Below are positions 45,337-56,326 of a stretch of DNA of 64,000 nucleotides, piece by piece. Every line of letters starts with the position of its first letter. The stretch's first letter is position 1. Made by a program: the position numbers and the translations under genes. A model generated the notes under the pieces. That model saw only the letters and a list, made by a program, of their open reading frames with translations. It searched no databases and was not told where the DNA came from. Source of the DNA: Isoetes taiwanensis (lineage: Eukaryota > Streptophyta > Lycopodiopsida > Isoetales > Isoetaceae); NCBI GenBank assembly GCA_021234155.1, contig JAJEKV010000061.1, positions 4,349,153-4,413,152 of the forward strand, written 5' to 3'.

Positions 45337-47885
45337 TGTGACGGTCCTTCGTCCGACACCAATTAATACTTAGATACATAACACAAATACCTCCAGATCC
45401 ACGGGCGCAAAACCTGCATATCGACCCACAACCCAAAAATAGCATGTTGCGGCATCCCTGAGCTACTGGTCTCTAGCTCATGAGACCACCTTCATCTAGG
45501 TGCAACTTGACATGACCAATGTCAAGTCCTCACTAGCGAGCTTCATCAGTGCCCACTCGCTAGTGTCGAGTGACTAGCACTCGTGGCCTCGGTTTCTGCT
45601 TAGTCTCCCCGGAGAGCTATGGACAGACCAAGGTGCGACTAGGCTAGCAACATGATAAAAGATCAAGTAATTTAGCCTTCTTGCCGAAATATCTTATAGC
45701 CTATTTAATCAATATTTAAGATGGAAATCAATCTTGCAAAAGATAAAAAGGAATCCTACATGAACAATTATTGGAGTTTAAGCTAAGCCTAAACGAACTC
45801 AAAAGAAATACCTAAGTGTTTCTACTTGCCTAGACCGAGAATTGAACTCCAGTCGCTAGCTTGAAAGGCAAAAGCTTCAACCAATAAACCACCAATATAA
45901 TGTTTATTGTTCTTTTCATTTGATTTTATATCTACTGTACTATATTTACTATGATATAACGAAATCAAACCCTAACTATGAATGCTTTTGCCCTAAATCC
46001 GCCGACCATCTATTTGAGCTTCGGCCAGAGCTGTAGATGGCCGATCCAGTTGTTCCAGCAGAGAAGAGGTAAGATTGATGGCCAAAAAGAACCCTTGCTG
46101 GTTCCATTTTAGCGCAGACAACAACCCATCGGCCGGCCTTCCTTTCCATCAGAAGGATTTCATAGCATAATCCATAGCATCAGGGTTAAAACTAGGCATT
46201 TCTAAGGGATTTTGACTGTGGCTCCAAGAACCCATCGATTTGGAGCTGATTCTCGTTTTTCTCACACATCTAACCCTTGTTTCCTATGTTTGCATCTCGT
46301 TCTTCGCCTTTTGTGTCTATTTGTGCCTGATCTTTCTTGTCTACCTACACGATTCATGGCTTGTGACATGGCTTGTGAAGCCCCAGGCCAGACCAAAGAT
46401 ATGCCGAGATCATGAGCACGGATTCCCTTTTCTTATGAAGACCCATCTATTTCCCTTTCCAAAGGCAAAAAAAGCAGCCCAAATTCCTTTCATTACACCG
46501 GCCGAAAATGATCCCAGAGGAATCTACCAGGTCTGGAGTTGGCTTAATAGGAGAATTCCGGCCCTTGGTTCGTACAAGAACCATCAACTCATGGTTTAGA
46601 GCAGTCATAAAGAATCAAAATTACAAGAGCACTTGTTTCTCTGATACCCCAAATAAGGTTCCCAAATTTTCTTTTCCTATGATTTTGGCAGTGGTTTGGC
46701 GGGAAAAGGGGGAGAGGGTTATTTCTTGCTATGATTTTTGTTAGTGGTTTGGCGAGAAATGTTAGGGTTAAGGTTAAAAAGAAATTGGACGTTGGAGAAA
46801 TATTAGGGTGAAGATTAAAAAAAATTGGACGTGGCGGCTGCCGTCCGAGCATGGCGGGTAGCGGAGAACTCAGGGAAGCATGCCGGACTCTGCCGCTGAG
46901 AAGCTTGTGGCGGCTTGTGGCTTTCGATCAGGGAAGAAGAGGGCGAAGGCAGGGATGAGGGCGAAGATCAGGGAAGAAGATCAGGGAAGAAACTTGTGGT
47001 GAGAAGCTTTTGATCAGGAAAGAAGATGAGGGCGAAGGCAGATCTGCAGGTCTGAAGCCGGATGCAGAGGGCGAGGCAGGGCGAAGAAGAGCTGAGAAGT
47101 GGAAGTGGAAAGGGCAAATAAGAGCTGCGAAGAAGAAGGCCTGAGAAGTGGAAAGGGATCAGAAGGGGAAAGGGCAGCCTATTCGTTGTTGCTTTATGAA
47201 TCCAGGCTTCAAAGTTTGCAGTTTGAAAGCTGTAGAATCCAGGGCAGTTTGCAGTTCGGAGTCAGAAGAAGACTCCAACTTCTGCTGAAAATGCAGTTTT
47301 CATGTCATGTTTTTATTGAATGGCATGGGTTTAGCCTCATTTTTTGTTATATGTTCTTCACTCTCTTTTGCTCTCATTTCTTGTTCTGTGTTCTGTAAAT
47401 GCACAATGGTCAGTTTACGCATTTCTTATGTGTATGGATTCAACTATACCATGTAGGTATATATGTATTTAGGTGTATGGGGTGCGCAGATGTATACATG
47501 GGTCTGATGTGTAAATTTCACAACCCTTGATTTGGCACATTCATAGAATAATGCTTCGATCCAATGATCGAAAAAAAGCAATAAGGATAGAGCAATAAGG
47601 ATAGAGCAATTAATAGTTATTGTTGCTCTCAAGATGAATTCCCTTTTTTTTTTTTTAAACAAACATCAGGCTTAATCTTACCTCTAAAAATCGCTTCTTC
47701 AAATCACTATTTCTCTCTCTTCTTGTCACTCTGATCTCTGCCTTCCCCTCTTTCTCACATTCTCAGCCTTTTTTTTTAATTCTAACTTCCTTCCCTTAGT
47801 TCATTGCCACATCACCCTTTATGCCACGTCACCCCCTTATTATTTATTATAGCTTAGAGATAATCACAACAAAACTCACATCACA
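45337..47885 (-). repeat. E3-B right (5') LTR
   Basis: About 2.55 kb, ending CTCACATCACA. It is longer than the left LTR by an internal segment of about 0.9 kb (46650-47605) and lacks a short piece the left LTR has near 42465-42530. The extra segment carries AAGAAGATCAGGGAAGAAG-type purine repeats and a duplicated GCAATAAGGATAGA. Confidence 0.85.
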
Positions 47886-50839
47886 CCATGGATGTTCTTC
47901 GCGATACTGGCTCCAGCCCAGATACTGGTTAGTTTTACTATAGTTTGTGTTCAGCTAACCCTTGTTTGAGTAGATGAACGATTAGAATATATTCTATGAT
48001 CTATTTGAGAATGATGATAGATGCTTTAGATATGATTGCTCTCTCTTGTGTTTTATGGGATTAAGGGGTGTTGCCCCCAATGGGCAACATACTAATTGTT
48101 GGTTTATGTATTGAAGCTAGGAAGACTAAGTCAAAGAAGAGCTTGGTAGTCAACATTGATGTGGAGGTCAAAGGATAATTATCTTTAAGGTCAACTTCCA
48201 TAGGAGATACTCCATTTGAGGTCAAAGATAGTCAAAAGATGCTTTACAAGATTTTGGGTTAAGAAGATTGGAAGATACTTTTTGAAGATTGGAAGTTAGA
48301 GTTTGGAAGACCCCATGGTGATCTAGGATTTTTTGTCTCAAACTATTCCCATCTCCATCCTTCTATGCTTTGCCCCATTTTTTGCTTTGATTCATCAATT
48401 CTCCTTCCCTTGTCTTATCATAAGATAATTTCTATCCCATATTTCCATCCCATTTTTTGCCTTTGCCTTTGAAAAACAAACCCTACTATGGAGCATTAGA
48501 ATTCTAGGTGAATAACTTGGGTACCATTCTAGATACCATGAAGATGCTCTATGCCACGTGGTGAGGTCAGATATGCCCCCAAATTCTTGGGAGGCACCCT
48601 CAAAGATCCCTAGAAGATTCCCAAAAACCTAAGGTTTGATTTTCTTATTTAAACCATTGAAAATTGATTTTTTGAAAGGCCGGAATCTCAAAATATACTC
48701 GAAAGATGTCATGAGATTCCCTCAATGAACCCTAAAATTAGAAATATCATTCGAATCGGCCAGATACCTCAGTTTCTGCCTTAAATTCCTCCCGAATCTT
48801 TCTTTCCCGCCTCCTAGCTACCCAACAAACCCATAATTGAAGCCTAAGATTCTGGATTCACAAACTTTTGAAAATAAATTTGGGGTGATCAACACATAAC
48901 TTTCCGAAGGCCCAGACGCATCAAACCTCAACATTGATACATGCTGAGCATGATCTGAAGACGTTCATGAAGTTTTTGAGCATTCCACAGTTCGATTTGA
49001 GAAAACTGGACTGATTATCCTATTATGATGTTATTACATGATCTTTTGAGATTCTCTGATGATTGATTTATGATCCTATGACCTATATCCATCTTGTATT
49101 ACCTTTACATCAATGAAAATTGCCTGCCAAGTGTTAAAAAATTTGACTGTCATGTTTTCCTAGTATTCTTGCCATGCAAACATTTTTACAGTAAGAAATT
49201 TTCCAATCCATTCTTGCATATGACCAGTTGCACCTCATTTCCAACTATATTTGCACCTGTGTGCACAAAAAGATCGAGAAAAAACCACTCCAAACTCAGG
49301 TTATAATTTTTTGCATTCTGTCTGATATGATTTTAGACTGTTATTCACAAAACAGTGCCAAAAAAATAGTTTTAGTGATCCAAAATAAGATTTGATTGTC
49401 TGCCCTAGATCCTTGAAACCTATACTCCACCCTGATTTTGAAATCTCTCAAAAAGTCCCTCTGCAACTCAAGTTCCAAAACTCTGAGATCTGTCTGTGGT
49501 TTTGACTGGTATTGACCAAAAATTGACTCAACTTTGAGATTGAATATCTCACAGATTTGAGCTCAGACTCGGTCAAGATCTTTTCCATTGCATGCCTATA
49601 ACTTTTCTACACCAGTCACAATCATTTGACCTCAGAAATCAACTAGTCTATGCCAACTACATCGATTTGAGTGAGGACCCCTTATTTTTGAATTAGGAAA
49701 GTTGTGAGTACTTGATATTTGAGTTTCTTCTTCAAAAAATTCTTGTATAGACTGATCACCTTAAGTGATCTGGAGGTTCTAACCCCAATTTGAGCATAAT
49801 TTCAAGTTGGCTTATTGTCTTTGACTCTCTAGCCAGGTTGAGGGTCAAAAAGGGGGTAGAGACATAAAATCTATCTAGATTTAGTGATGCTCCTAGCTAT
49901 AAATCCCAGTAATTGCGGCCTGTGCACAAGAGCCCACCTGGCCGTGGATGCTGTGTTGTGATTCAACACCAGATAACGAGCATGATGGTGAAACGGAGGT
50001 GGAATCCTACCTAGTTTGACTATAGGATTCCTATAGTGTGCTAGGCTTATAGTCGGTCCTCGTGTTGGGGGCCGGGTATGGGTCTGACACCCCATGGGTC
50101 ACAAGATATGTGCCTAAAGGGACGTCTTGGGCTCGATGGGCATGCCAGTGTGGCCTATGGATTTTGGGAAGTTGAAGTCGGATACGGATGCGTGGTCACC
50201 AGTGGTGGCACGATCCTCTAGCCACCCATGGAAACATCATGTTCTGGGAGTGAATTCATTCCCTCCCTGTCTCATCGGACTGGGGAGATGTAACCCAGAG
50301 TAGTCTCATAGGTGAATCCATGAGTTGCGTCTCCAGAAGGCTATAACTACGTCATAGCATAGTTCAGCTTATCTGCAAAGTGTGCACAGGAGGGGCGGAT
50401 GGAGTGGATTACCCTTACCATTGTTCTATGCAGCCAACACCATTGCTACGATTCCGTCTGTTGTTATCTAGAGGCCTTGACCGTCAGTTGATTCCCTAAA
50501 GTCTGAGCCTTGGTTAGAGCCCCAAATTGATGCATTGCATATGTTATGTTGTTGTTGGGATGTTATTCGTATTGATGATGGATGGGCCACCCTTCGAGGT
50601 GGCATACTATTTGATGTATTGTGTGCCAGATGCTAACTTGTATTTATGCTTCCGCTATCTAGGACTCCCATAGAAGGCGTGGGACGAATGACACCTCCGT
50701 GTCCTTCACTCGGGTATTTGACCATCCCAAGTGGCCCGAGGTAGATGGAGGGCCTTTCTACGGTGATGTGATTGCCATGGAAGGGGGATTTCCTGTATTT
50801 ATATGATGGGAGCATCGTATAGGTCTGGGGAGCGTCACA
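47886..50839 (+). repeat. E2-B 3' LTR, right fragment
   Basis: It resumes after E3 with CCATG and ends GGGAGCGTCACA. Its right part (49850-50839) aligns in order with the E4 LTR and the E2 5' LTR (GGGTAGAGAC, AGAGCCCACCTGG, AAGTGTGCACAGGAGGGGCG, TTATGCTTCCGC). About 48100-49845 has no counterpart in those LTRs and no coding frame. It may be an insertion or a family-specific U3 part. Confidence 0.75.
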
Positions 50840-51105
50840 CTTGTAAGATCCTCAAGTAGTAGGGATCAGCATGCAATTGCATAAATAGAAATGACATCTG
50901 GCATCTTACACAAATGATGATGAAAACATTTTTTAAACTTTGATGAAAGATAACTAGATTCGAACTTCTATCTGCAGAAGCTCTGTTCATGGCATCAAGA
51001 ATAATGTTAGAAACTCCACACAGGGAACAAGAATATTGTTTCAACATCAAGAATAGCGTTAGAAACTCCATACAGGATTCCAGGGATGTTCCGACTACCT
51101 TAGTC
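50840..51105. other. Short non-coding stretch with a duplicated 60-base segment
   Basis: CATCAAGAATAATGTTAGAAACTCCACACAGG (about 50992) is repeated with changes at about 51046. Otherwise nothing is recognised. It lies between the E2 LTR and a LINE fragment. Confidence 0.5.
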
Positions 51106-51109
51106 CTAG

Positions 51110-51581
51110 ATTTTACTGTTTAGAAGGCATGCTCGAGGAGGCTGGTGTTAAGTTTGAAATAAGTTTTCCTCTTCTTCTTGATGGAATTGCTAGCCATAAT
51201 CCTCAGCTATTGGGGATAATGATCCGAAAGAGTATAACCCTCCAAATTGTTGACTCTGCTGCTGTGATTCCAGAGATTCTCTGAGAGGTAGTACCTGTTG
51301 TGGAGACACATGGTGGGGTCTACTCTCTTATCTGTCCAGCTAAAGGACTCTAGTTTAGTTCTTGCTAGAGTTAGATTATGGCTACGAATAAGCTCCAACC
51401 AGGCATCCTTTTCTTGCTTTCCAAGGGATCTGAAATTCTTGTTCTTCATAAAACTGTTAGTCACCATTTTTTTTTCAAACCCAAAATACAACATCTTCCA
51501 TAACATAGCAAAAAATCTGATGCCCACGTCTTCATTAAAAGAAGTCTTGAAATCTTGACTGTGGGATGGAAACCTAACCAC
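51110..51581 (-). pseudogene. LINE endonuclease C-terminal fragment, minus strand
   Basis: On the minus strand the frame gives ESFSWTDKR, CLHNRYYLSENLW and GYTLSDHYPQ. After one stop it continues IKKKRKTYFKLNTSLLEHAF. The S(F/W)W.., D(R)xL and LSDHxP segments are the C-terminal part of APE-type endonucleases in L1-like LINEs, followed by the linker toward RT. The catalytic N-terminal half is not adjacent, so it is a dead fragment on the opposite strand to the next LINE. Confidence 0.6.
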
Positions 51582-51605
51582 TATAAATAGAGTTTTTTCT
51601 CCAGC

Positions 51606-52920
51606 ATGGACAAGCTTGTTGTTCTCAAATCCGTCGGCCCCTGGGCTTGCCTCAACCTTGTCATGACTTGGGCCTTTCTATGTGAATGTGTGTTATTTCC
51701 TTCTGAGTATTGGGGTAACGAAGTGTTCTTGAGGTCAGAATGGGGGATAGAATGGGGGCAGAATGGCCGTTCGCTTCCTTGGAGGTCCTCAACTTCTGGA
51801 GTAAATGCTAGCAGGGAGCGCTTTAGTGATTGGATCAAGAAGGACTTGTCATCAACTACGTCTGCTATGCGTATTGCTACAACTATTGATGTGATGATTC
51901 GGGACAATAAAAGAGATCTCAGTAATCTTTTGGGTGAGTTGCGAGCAAAGGAGACTCGATTTGAGCTTGATTACCTTCGTTGAAGTTTTCTATCAGCCCT
52001 GAAATGTGTAAGAATACTCTTCAAGCGTCTGGGTACAATGTGGTTGAGATTGATAATGACTTACACAAGAAGTGTATTAGTAACTTGTTGTCGTTTAGTG
52101 TGGTTGGTCAATATACTGGAGCATTTCTTGACAGTAGGAAGCTTGGCTATTGGTTGACTGGTCATCTTCGGAGATTAGGGTTGCCACCTTATCGTACTTT
52201 AAAGATCTTTGGATAAGAAGTTCTTTTGATCGCTTTTTTATGATCTTTGTGGCTGTGGAGCAACTGGTGGCACGTGGTGTGGACCCAATGTGGAGTGATT
52301 ATATTTTGTACCAGCCTTACTCGCCTGGATTTTCTCCTGGTACGACTCTGCTCTTAGGATGCCATGTTGGTTTTCTATTCCTAATCTTCCTCCCGATCTC
52401 TTGGTGCGGGAGTTTCTTATCGCGATTGCTAATGGTCCGGGTACTCATCCGCCCATTCTATTGTTGATGGTGCTAAAATTTGTGTTTCTCTTCTTTCCGG
52501 TGGGTCTTCCCCGACCGTGGTTGTGAAAAGTGGCCCTATCTTTCAAGTATGCTTTGCGGTTGCTCAATGGCCCTCAGCTTGCTGATTTATTTCCTCAACT
52601 TGCTTTATTCGCAAATTTTCGTGCTAAGAGAGATCGCCCTGCAATGGTCCCTTCTTCCTCTATGCCGCCTACCTCTGTTGTATCCCCTTTACCCTCTGTT
52701 GTTCCTTCTATCAAGCTACCTCTGTTGTTGCTACTCCATCTGCTGCTAAAACCACTATCCAACAGAAGATTGTGCATACTCCCGCTTTTGAAGAGGATGC
52801 TAGGGCTAAGTTACGTAAGATCGGGGAATTGCAAGAGCGGCATGAAAATGTTCAAGAGCATCATGAAAATGCCCAAGAGGGATGGACAAATGTTAATTGG
52901 AAAAAGAGCCGCATAATAAG
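51606..52920 (+). pseudogene. LINE ORF1 (DUF4283-like), frameshifted
   Basis: ATG at 51606 gives about 125 codons ending in helical ELRAKETRFELDYLR, then a stop. A second frame from 51980 reads NNLLSFSVVGQYTG-like sequence and LGYWLTGHLRRLGL. A third set around 52225-52440 reads FFMIFVAVEQLVARG, SPGFSPGT, then (shifted) MPCWFSIPNLPPDLLVREFL. An F.VR(F) strand, an SPGF segment and a PxWxxxPNLP strand are typical of the DUF4283 RNA-binding domain of plant L1 ORF1. The tail (52780-52900) is charged, with ERHENVQEHHENAQE. No zinc knuckle is readable. It is placed 300 bases before ORF2, as expected. Confidence 0.55.
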
Positions 52921-53218
52921 GCTAGTCAACATGTGTCTCATGTCATGAGCATTTCGATAATTTGCATGGAAGGGTGGGAGCGAGTAGAGGAGGCTCTTCC
53001 TTGCCGCTTACCCAACAAAATAATGGGGGTAGAGCGAGAGGAGGCTCTCCCTCACCGAAGTCTTGGGAACATAACAATGGAAGGGTGGAACAGAGAGGAG
53101 GCTCCCCCGTGCCAAGTTCTAGGACGAGGTGGGCTGACCTCCCTTCAGAACCATGCGAGATGGACATGGTTGAGGCTGGCTCTATTGGTATGGAGGTGAA
53201 ACATAATATTTTGGCCAC

Positions 53219-53794
53219 ATGAACCTGTTGTCTTGGAATGTGAGGGGAGTGGCTTCTTCCCCAAGTAAAAGAAACAGGTTGTCTCTTTACCTGTCTAAGT
53301 TTTCTATGACCTTTTGTTGCCTCCAAGAGCATAAATGCCGCCGCGGTGATGTACATAAAGTAGCTAATGTATTTGGACGGGACTATAATGTCTTGGTGTC
53401 TGCTGCTGATGCATCTAAGGCTGGTGTGCTTATTGCATGGAAGTCGTCTGTGGATGTCACTTTTACTCAAACAGATAGGTTCGGGCGGTGGATAATAATC
53501 AAATGGAAAGATGGGGGCCAAGAATGGGGTTTGATAAATGTATGTGCTCATAATAGACCTCATCAGCGTGGTGCTTTGTGGGCAACTCTGAGGAGTAAAG
53601 TTCTCCAGCTTGGGCAGAATGTTGCATGGTTGCTCGTTGGCGACTTCAATATGGTCGAGTTGGAAAGAGATAGAAGTGGTCGCGGCTCATTCGAGCGAGA
53701 ACAATGGCTATGCCTTTTACATGATGGTCAGCTTATAGAGATTGACGGTGATCAGTCATTTACGTGGTGTAATGGTTGGACAGGAGCTGGCAGA
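53219..53794 (+). pseudogene. LINE ORF2 start: APE-type endonuclease, cut by E4
   Basis: ATG at 53219 opens MNLLSWNVRG, the standard start of plant L1 ORF2 with the catalytic Asn. FCCLQEHK follows at 53309-53332 (catalytic Glu), then NVCAHNRP (53538-53561) and LVGDFNMVE (53633-53659; catalytic D and N). The domain is open to codon 192 (WTGAGR), where the E4 LTR begins. The endonuclease C-terminus (SDH box), RT and 3' end are not in the window. The endonuclease would nick target DNA for reverse transcription. Confidence 0.85.
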
Positions 53795-55444
53795 TGTGAC
53801 GTCCCCTACTCGCATACGGTGCACTCACCGTATACAACCAGGAGTTCATCCCCCATACCAGCTCCATGCCGATACAGGGCCCTCCACATGACACTGCAAC
53901 CATGACGGGTTCCAGTGGGAAGAGTGAAGGGGTCATTTTACCCCGTCTCCCTCAGGGCCTACCTAGCTGCGGAAGCGTAAACATACATGTCAGTATATAA
54001 CATAAGCACATATCCACCTCAAAGGGTGGTCCATCACATCTACATAAACAAGGTGAGCACAATACATATGGGGAGTCCTACCCAAGACTCAGACTCGAGG
54101 GGATGACTGACGGCTTGGGTCTCCAGAGTTCATTGCAGACAGAATTCATGGCAATGGATTTAGCTGGCATATGAACATGGCATAGGGTTGTCCACTCCAT
54201 CCGCCCCTCTTGTGCACACTTTGCAGAGTAGGCTGAAAAGTGTCGGGACCTGACTGTAGCCCGCCGAATGCATAGCCAAAGGGGCTATTCCTGGGTCTCA
54301 TCCTCCCAGTTCCGATGGGGCAGGAAGGGATCGATCCCTCCAGAGATCTGCATGCCGACTCAAGGTGACTAGAGGGCCACTGCCCGTATATGACTGAACC
54401 CACTGGAAAGTGTACACCACTTCACGGGTGTCGAGTCCATGCCCTACCCACACTCAGTGGTAGGCCATTAGACATAGTCACTATGATCCCTGGTAGGCCT
54501 TACACACCAGAGGGATCGTTCAAGAGTCGGAACATGAACCTCCTTCTTAGCCAGTCTGGCCCCTTCACCCACAACCAGGTGTGGTTCTTGCGCACAGGCC
54601 GAATCTATAGTGTGCTAGAGAGGCTAATCTAGGAGCATCTACTACCAAGCTTGAGGTCTCTACCCCCCTTCCCAATACAAGGAGTTCATAGAGATACATC
54701 ATCCATATATATCACAGAAGAACTGAAGAACTATATCTAATCTATATCATAGAGTTAGGTTCTTTAGTTAGAGGCTGGTATCTAGAGATCTAGAAGGCTG
54801 CTATGGGCAACTTAATAGGCTAAACCTACTGATTCTATGACTGAAATAAGGTTTAGACTATTTAATTGGCCAAATACCTGATCCTTGAGTGGCTCCTCCT
54901 GACCTGAGTTCGACCATCCTACTGAAACACTCGAATCAGGGGAAACTAACGGTGCAATTCTCTCAGGCAGAGTCTGGGAGGTGGTTTTGGCTCTTGAGGC
55001 AGCCAAAACAGAGCTCTAAAACCCTAGAAACGAAAAATGGGTAAGTTAGGGTTTCCCTCCTTAAATAGACATGGGGTTGGCTAGGGTTTCCAAGTATCCC
55101 CTTTAGGCATGTGGGATAATTGGGAATGGGCCCACTTGCCTTTAATGGCTAGGTGGCAAAATGTGCCCACATGGAAATGTGTGCCCACATTACATTGGTA
55201 AATGTGCACATTAATTGCACACTTGGGTATGGCCCACTTGGCATGAAGTATCCACATGGAAATGTGTGCCCACATTAATGTGTACATTGGTAAATGTGCA
55301 CATTAATACTAATGCACATTCTTAGCAAGTTGCCCCCTAGGGGCTACCCACTTGGCTACAACGTCAGTCAGAGTGGCGTGTACGTGTGACGAGGCAAGAT
55401 AAGATAACGCCCCGGGACCGTGATAACGGCCCTAGAACGTCACA
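53795..55444 (-). repeat. E4 3' LTR
   Basis: It is 1650 bases, TGTGACGTCCCC to CTAGAACGTCACA on the plus strand, so the ends TGTGACG and CGTCACA are inverted repeats. It shares its central blocks with the E2 LTRs. A direct repeat (CACATGGAAATGTGTGCCCACATT, in part) occurs at about 55168 and 55254. Confidence 0.9.
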
Positions 55445-55457
55445 TTCTCCCCACCTT
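55445..55457 (-). promoter_or_regulatory. E4 polypurine tract, with a second copy upstream
   Basis: The complement of TTCTCCCCACCTT, AAGGTGGGGAGAA, touches the LTR. A near copy (complement of TCTCCCCACCTTGGG, 55485-55499) lies 40 bases further in. Between them GATGCTGTCCGCAGCATC forms a short hairpin. Confidence 0.8.
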
Positions 55458-56326
55458 GAAATGATGCTGTCCGCAGCATCGTGGGTCTCCCCACCTTGGG
55501 ATCATCCTAACCTGCAATCACCCTGATACATACGATATACTACTATGATATTTACACATTTATTAAGATTACCTTAAGGTAATATTTTTAGAACATTATG
55601 ACGCCATTATATTATGAAATAACTTATCAATTCATAACATCTTTAAGTAAGTTACTCGATAGTTTTACTTATCACAACAATTAAGTTTATCAGAATTTAT
55701 CATTTCATAACTACAATTATTGTTCGAGGTACTCTTCATTCCTTGCAACACATTCCAACAAAATTTGTGTTGCAAGTCTTCATAGCTCGACCTCCTTGCC
55801 CTCCCGAGGAGCTCTATTGGCCTCCGCAGGTGCGACACTATGTTAGTACCATTTTAATTATTAATAAAATTTTGGTTATATGGTGACCACCCCACCTATC
55901 TACATGGATGCATGGCTAATTTCCGCTGCCAGGGAAGAGGGTGAATCTTCCATTATGGCCGGTGGAGACAGCCTATATGCCTATATGCCGCTCATGCCTA
56001 CACCCTAGTTGCCCAACGTGGAGGATAGGTCCTTCCGGTATAAGGGGCGTGAAGGCACGATTCCTCCTATCAAAGCATATATGGGGCTAGAGGTGCTTTC
56101 CTATCGGGTGCATTCCTTAATGACCTCCTTTCTCTCGGGAGGTCATCTACTCCGTGGGAGTGGGATGGAGACTTTCTAATCCACCTTCCACCGCCCAAAG
56201 CTTAAAACGCGGTCATGCCTACATTGACATTACACACCGCCCTAGAGATCACCGTAGTGGTCCCATCATGGTAACGACGCATGCGACCCATACCTAGCAT
56301 AGGTTGCATCGCGAGATTAATCTTAA
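55458..56326 (-). other. E4 3' spacer
   Basis: About 870 bases lie between the chromodomain stop and the polypurine tract. It is AT-rich at 55520-55740, then GC-richer with no conserved frame. No gene is recognised. Confidence 0.5.

Larger units (their letters stand above)
20467..47766. repeat. Copy B, complete unit of a 27.3-kb tandem duplication
   Basis: The unit runs from a LINE-like RT fragment to a point inside the right LTR of E3. The whole succession E1 3' half, HG1 3' half, E2 and E3 is repeated in 1-20466 in the same order and orientation. Offsets drift only between about 27,255 and 27,275 bases. Long tracts, such as 10200-10600 against 37460-37860 and 13440-14360 against 40715-41635, are nearly base-for-base identical. 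At the end of the unit copy B continues with a T-run and then AATTC, while copy A jumps to TTCACACATTTGG, so the duplication ends there. It is either a very recent duplication or an assembly artefact. Confidence 0.93.
42050..47885 (-). mobile_element. E3 copy B: complete nested minus-strand element, integrase-only
   Basis: The left LTR is 42050-43696, the internal part only 1.64 kb (43697-45336), and the right LTR 45337-47885. CCATG is found on both sides (42045-42049 and 47886-47890), the 5-base target duplication expected for Ty3/gypsy integration. Between the right LTR and the pol remnant there is no primer-binding site: pol begins within about 5 bases of the LTR end. Confidence 0.92.
37225..50839 (+). 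mobile_element. E2 copy B: defective chromovirus with E3 nested in its 3' LTR
   Basis: The order is partial 5' LTR (37225-38205), pol remnant (38215-39882), 3' spacer, polypurine tract (41724-41736), and 3' LTR split into 41737-42049 and 47886-50839 by E3. The LTR ends are TGTGACGTTCC and GGGAGCGTCACA, so they are mutually inverted. The rejoined LTR is about 3.27 kb. Confidence 0.85.

Noticed and set aside
52943-53563. 206-codon minus-strand frame opposite the LINE ORF2 start
   Set aside because: It is antisense to the clearly recognisable endonuclease (LLSWNVRG, LQEHK) and has no family resemblance of its own.
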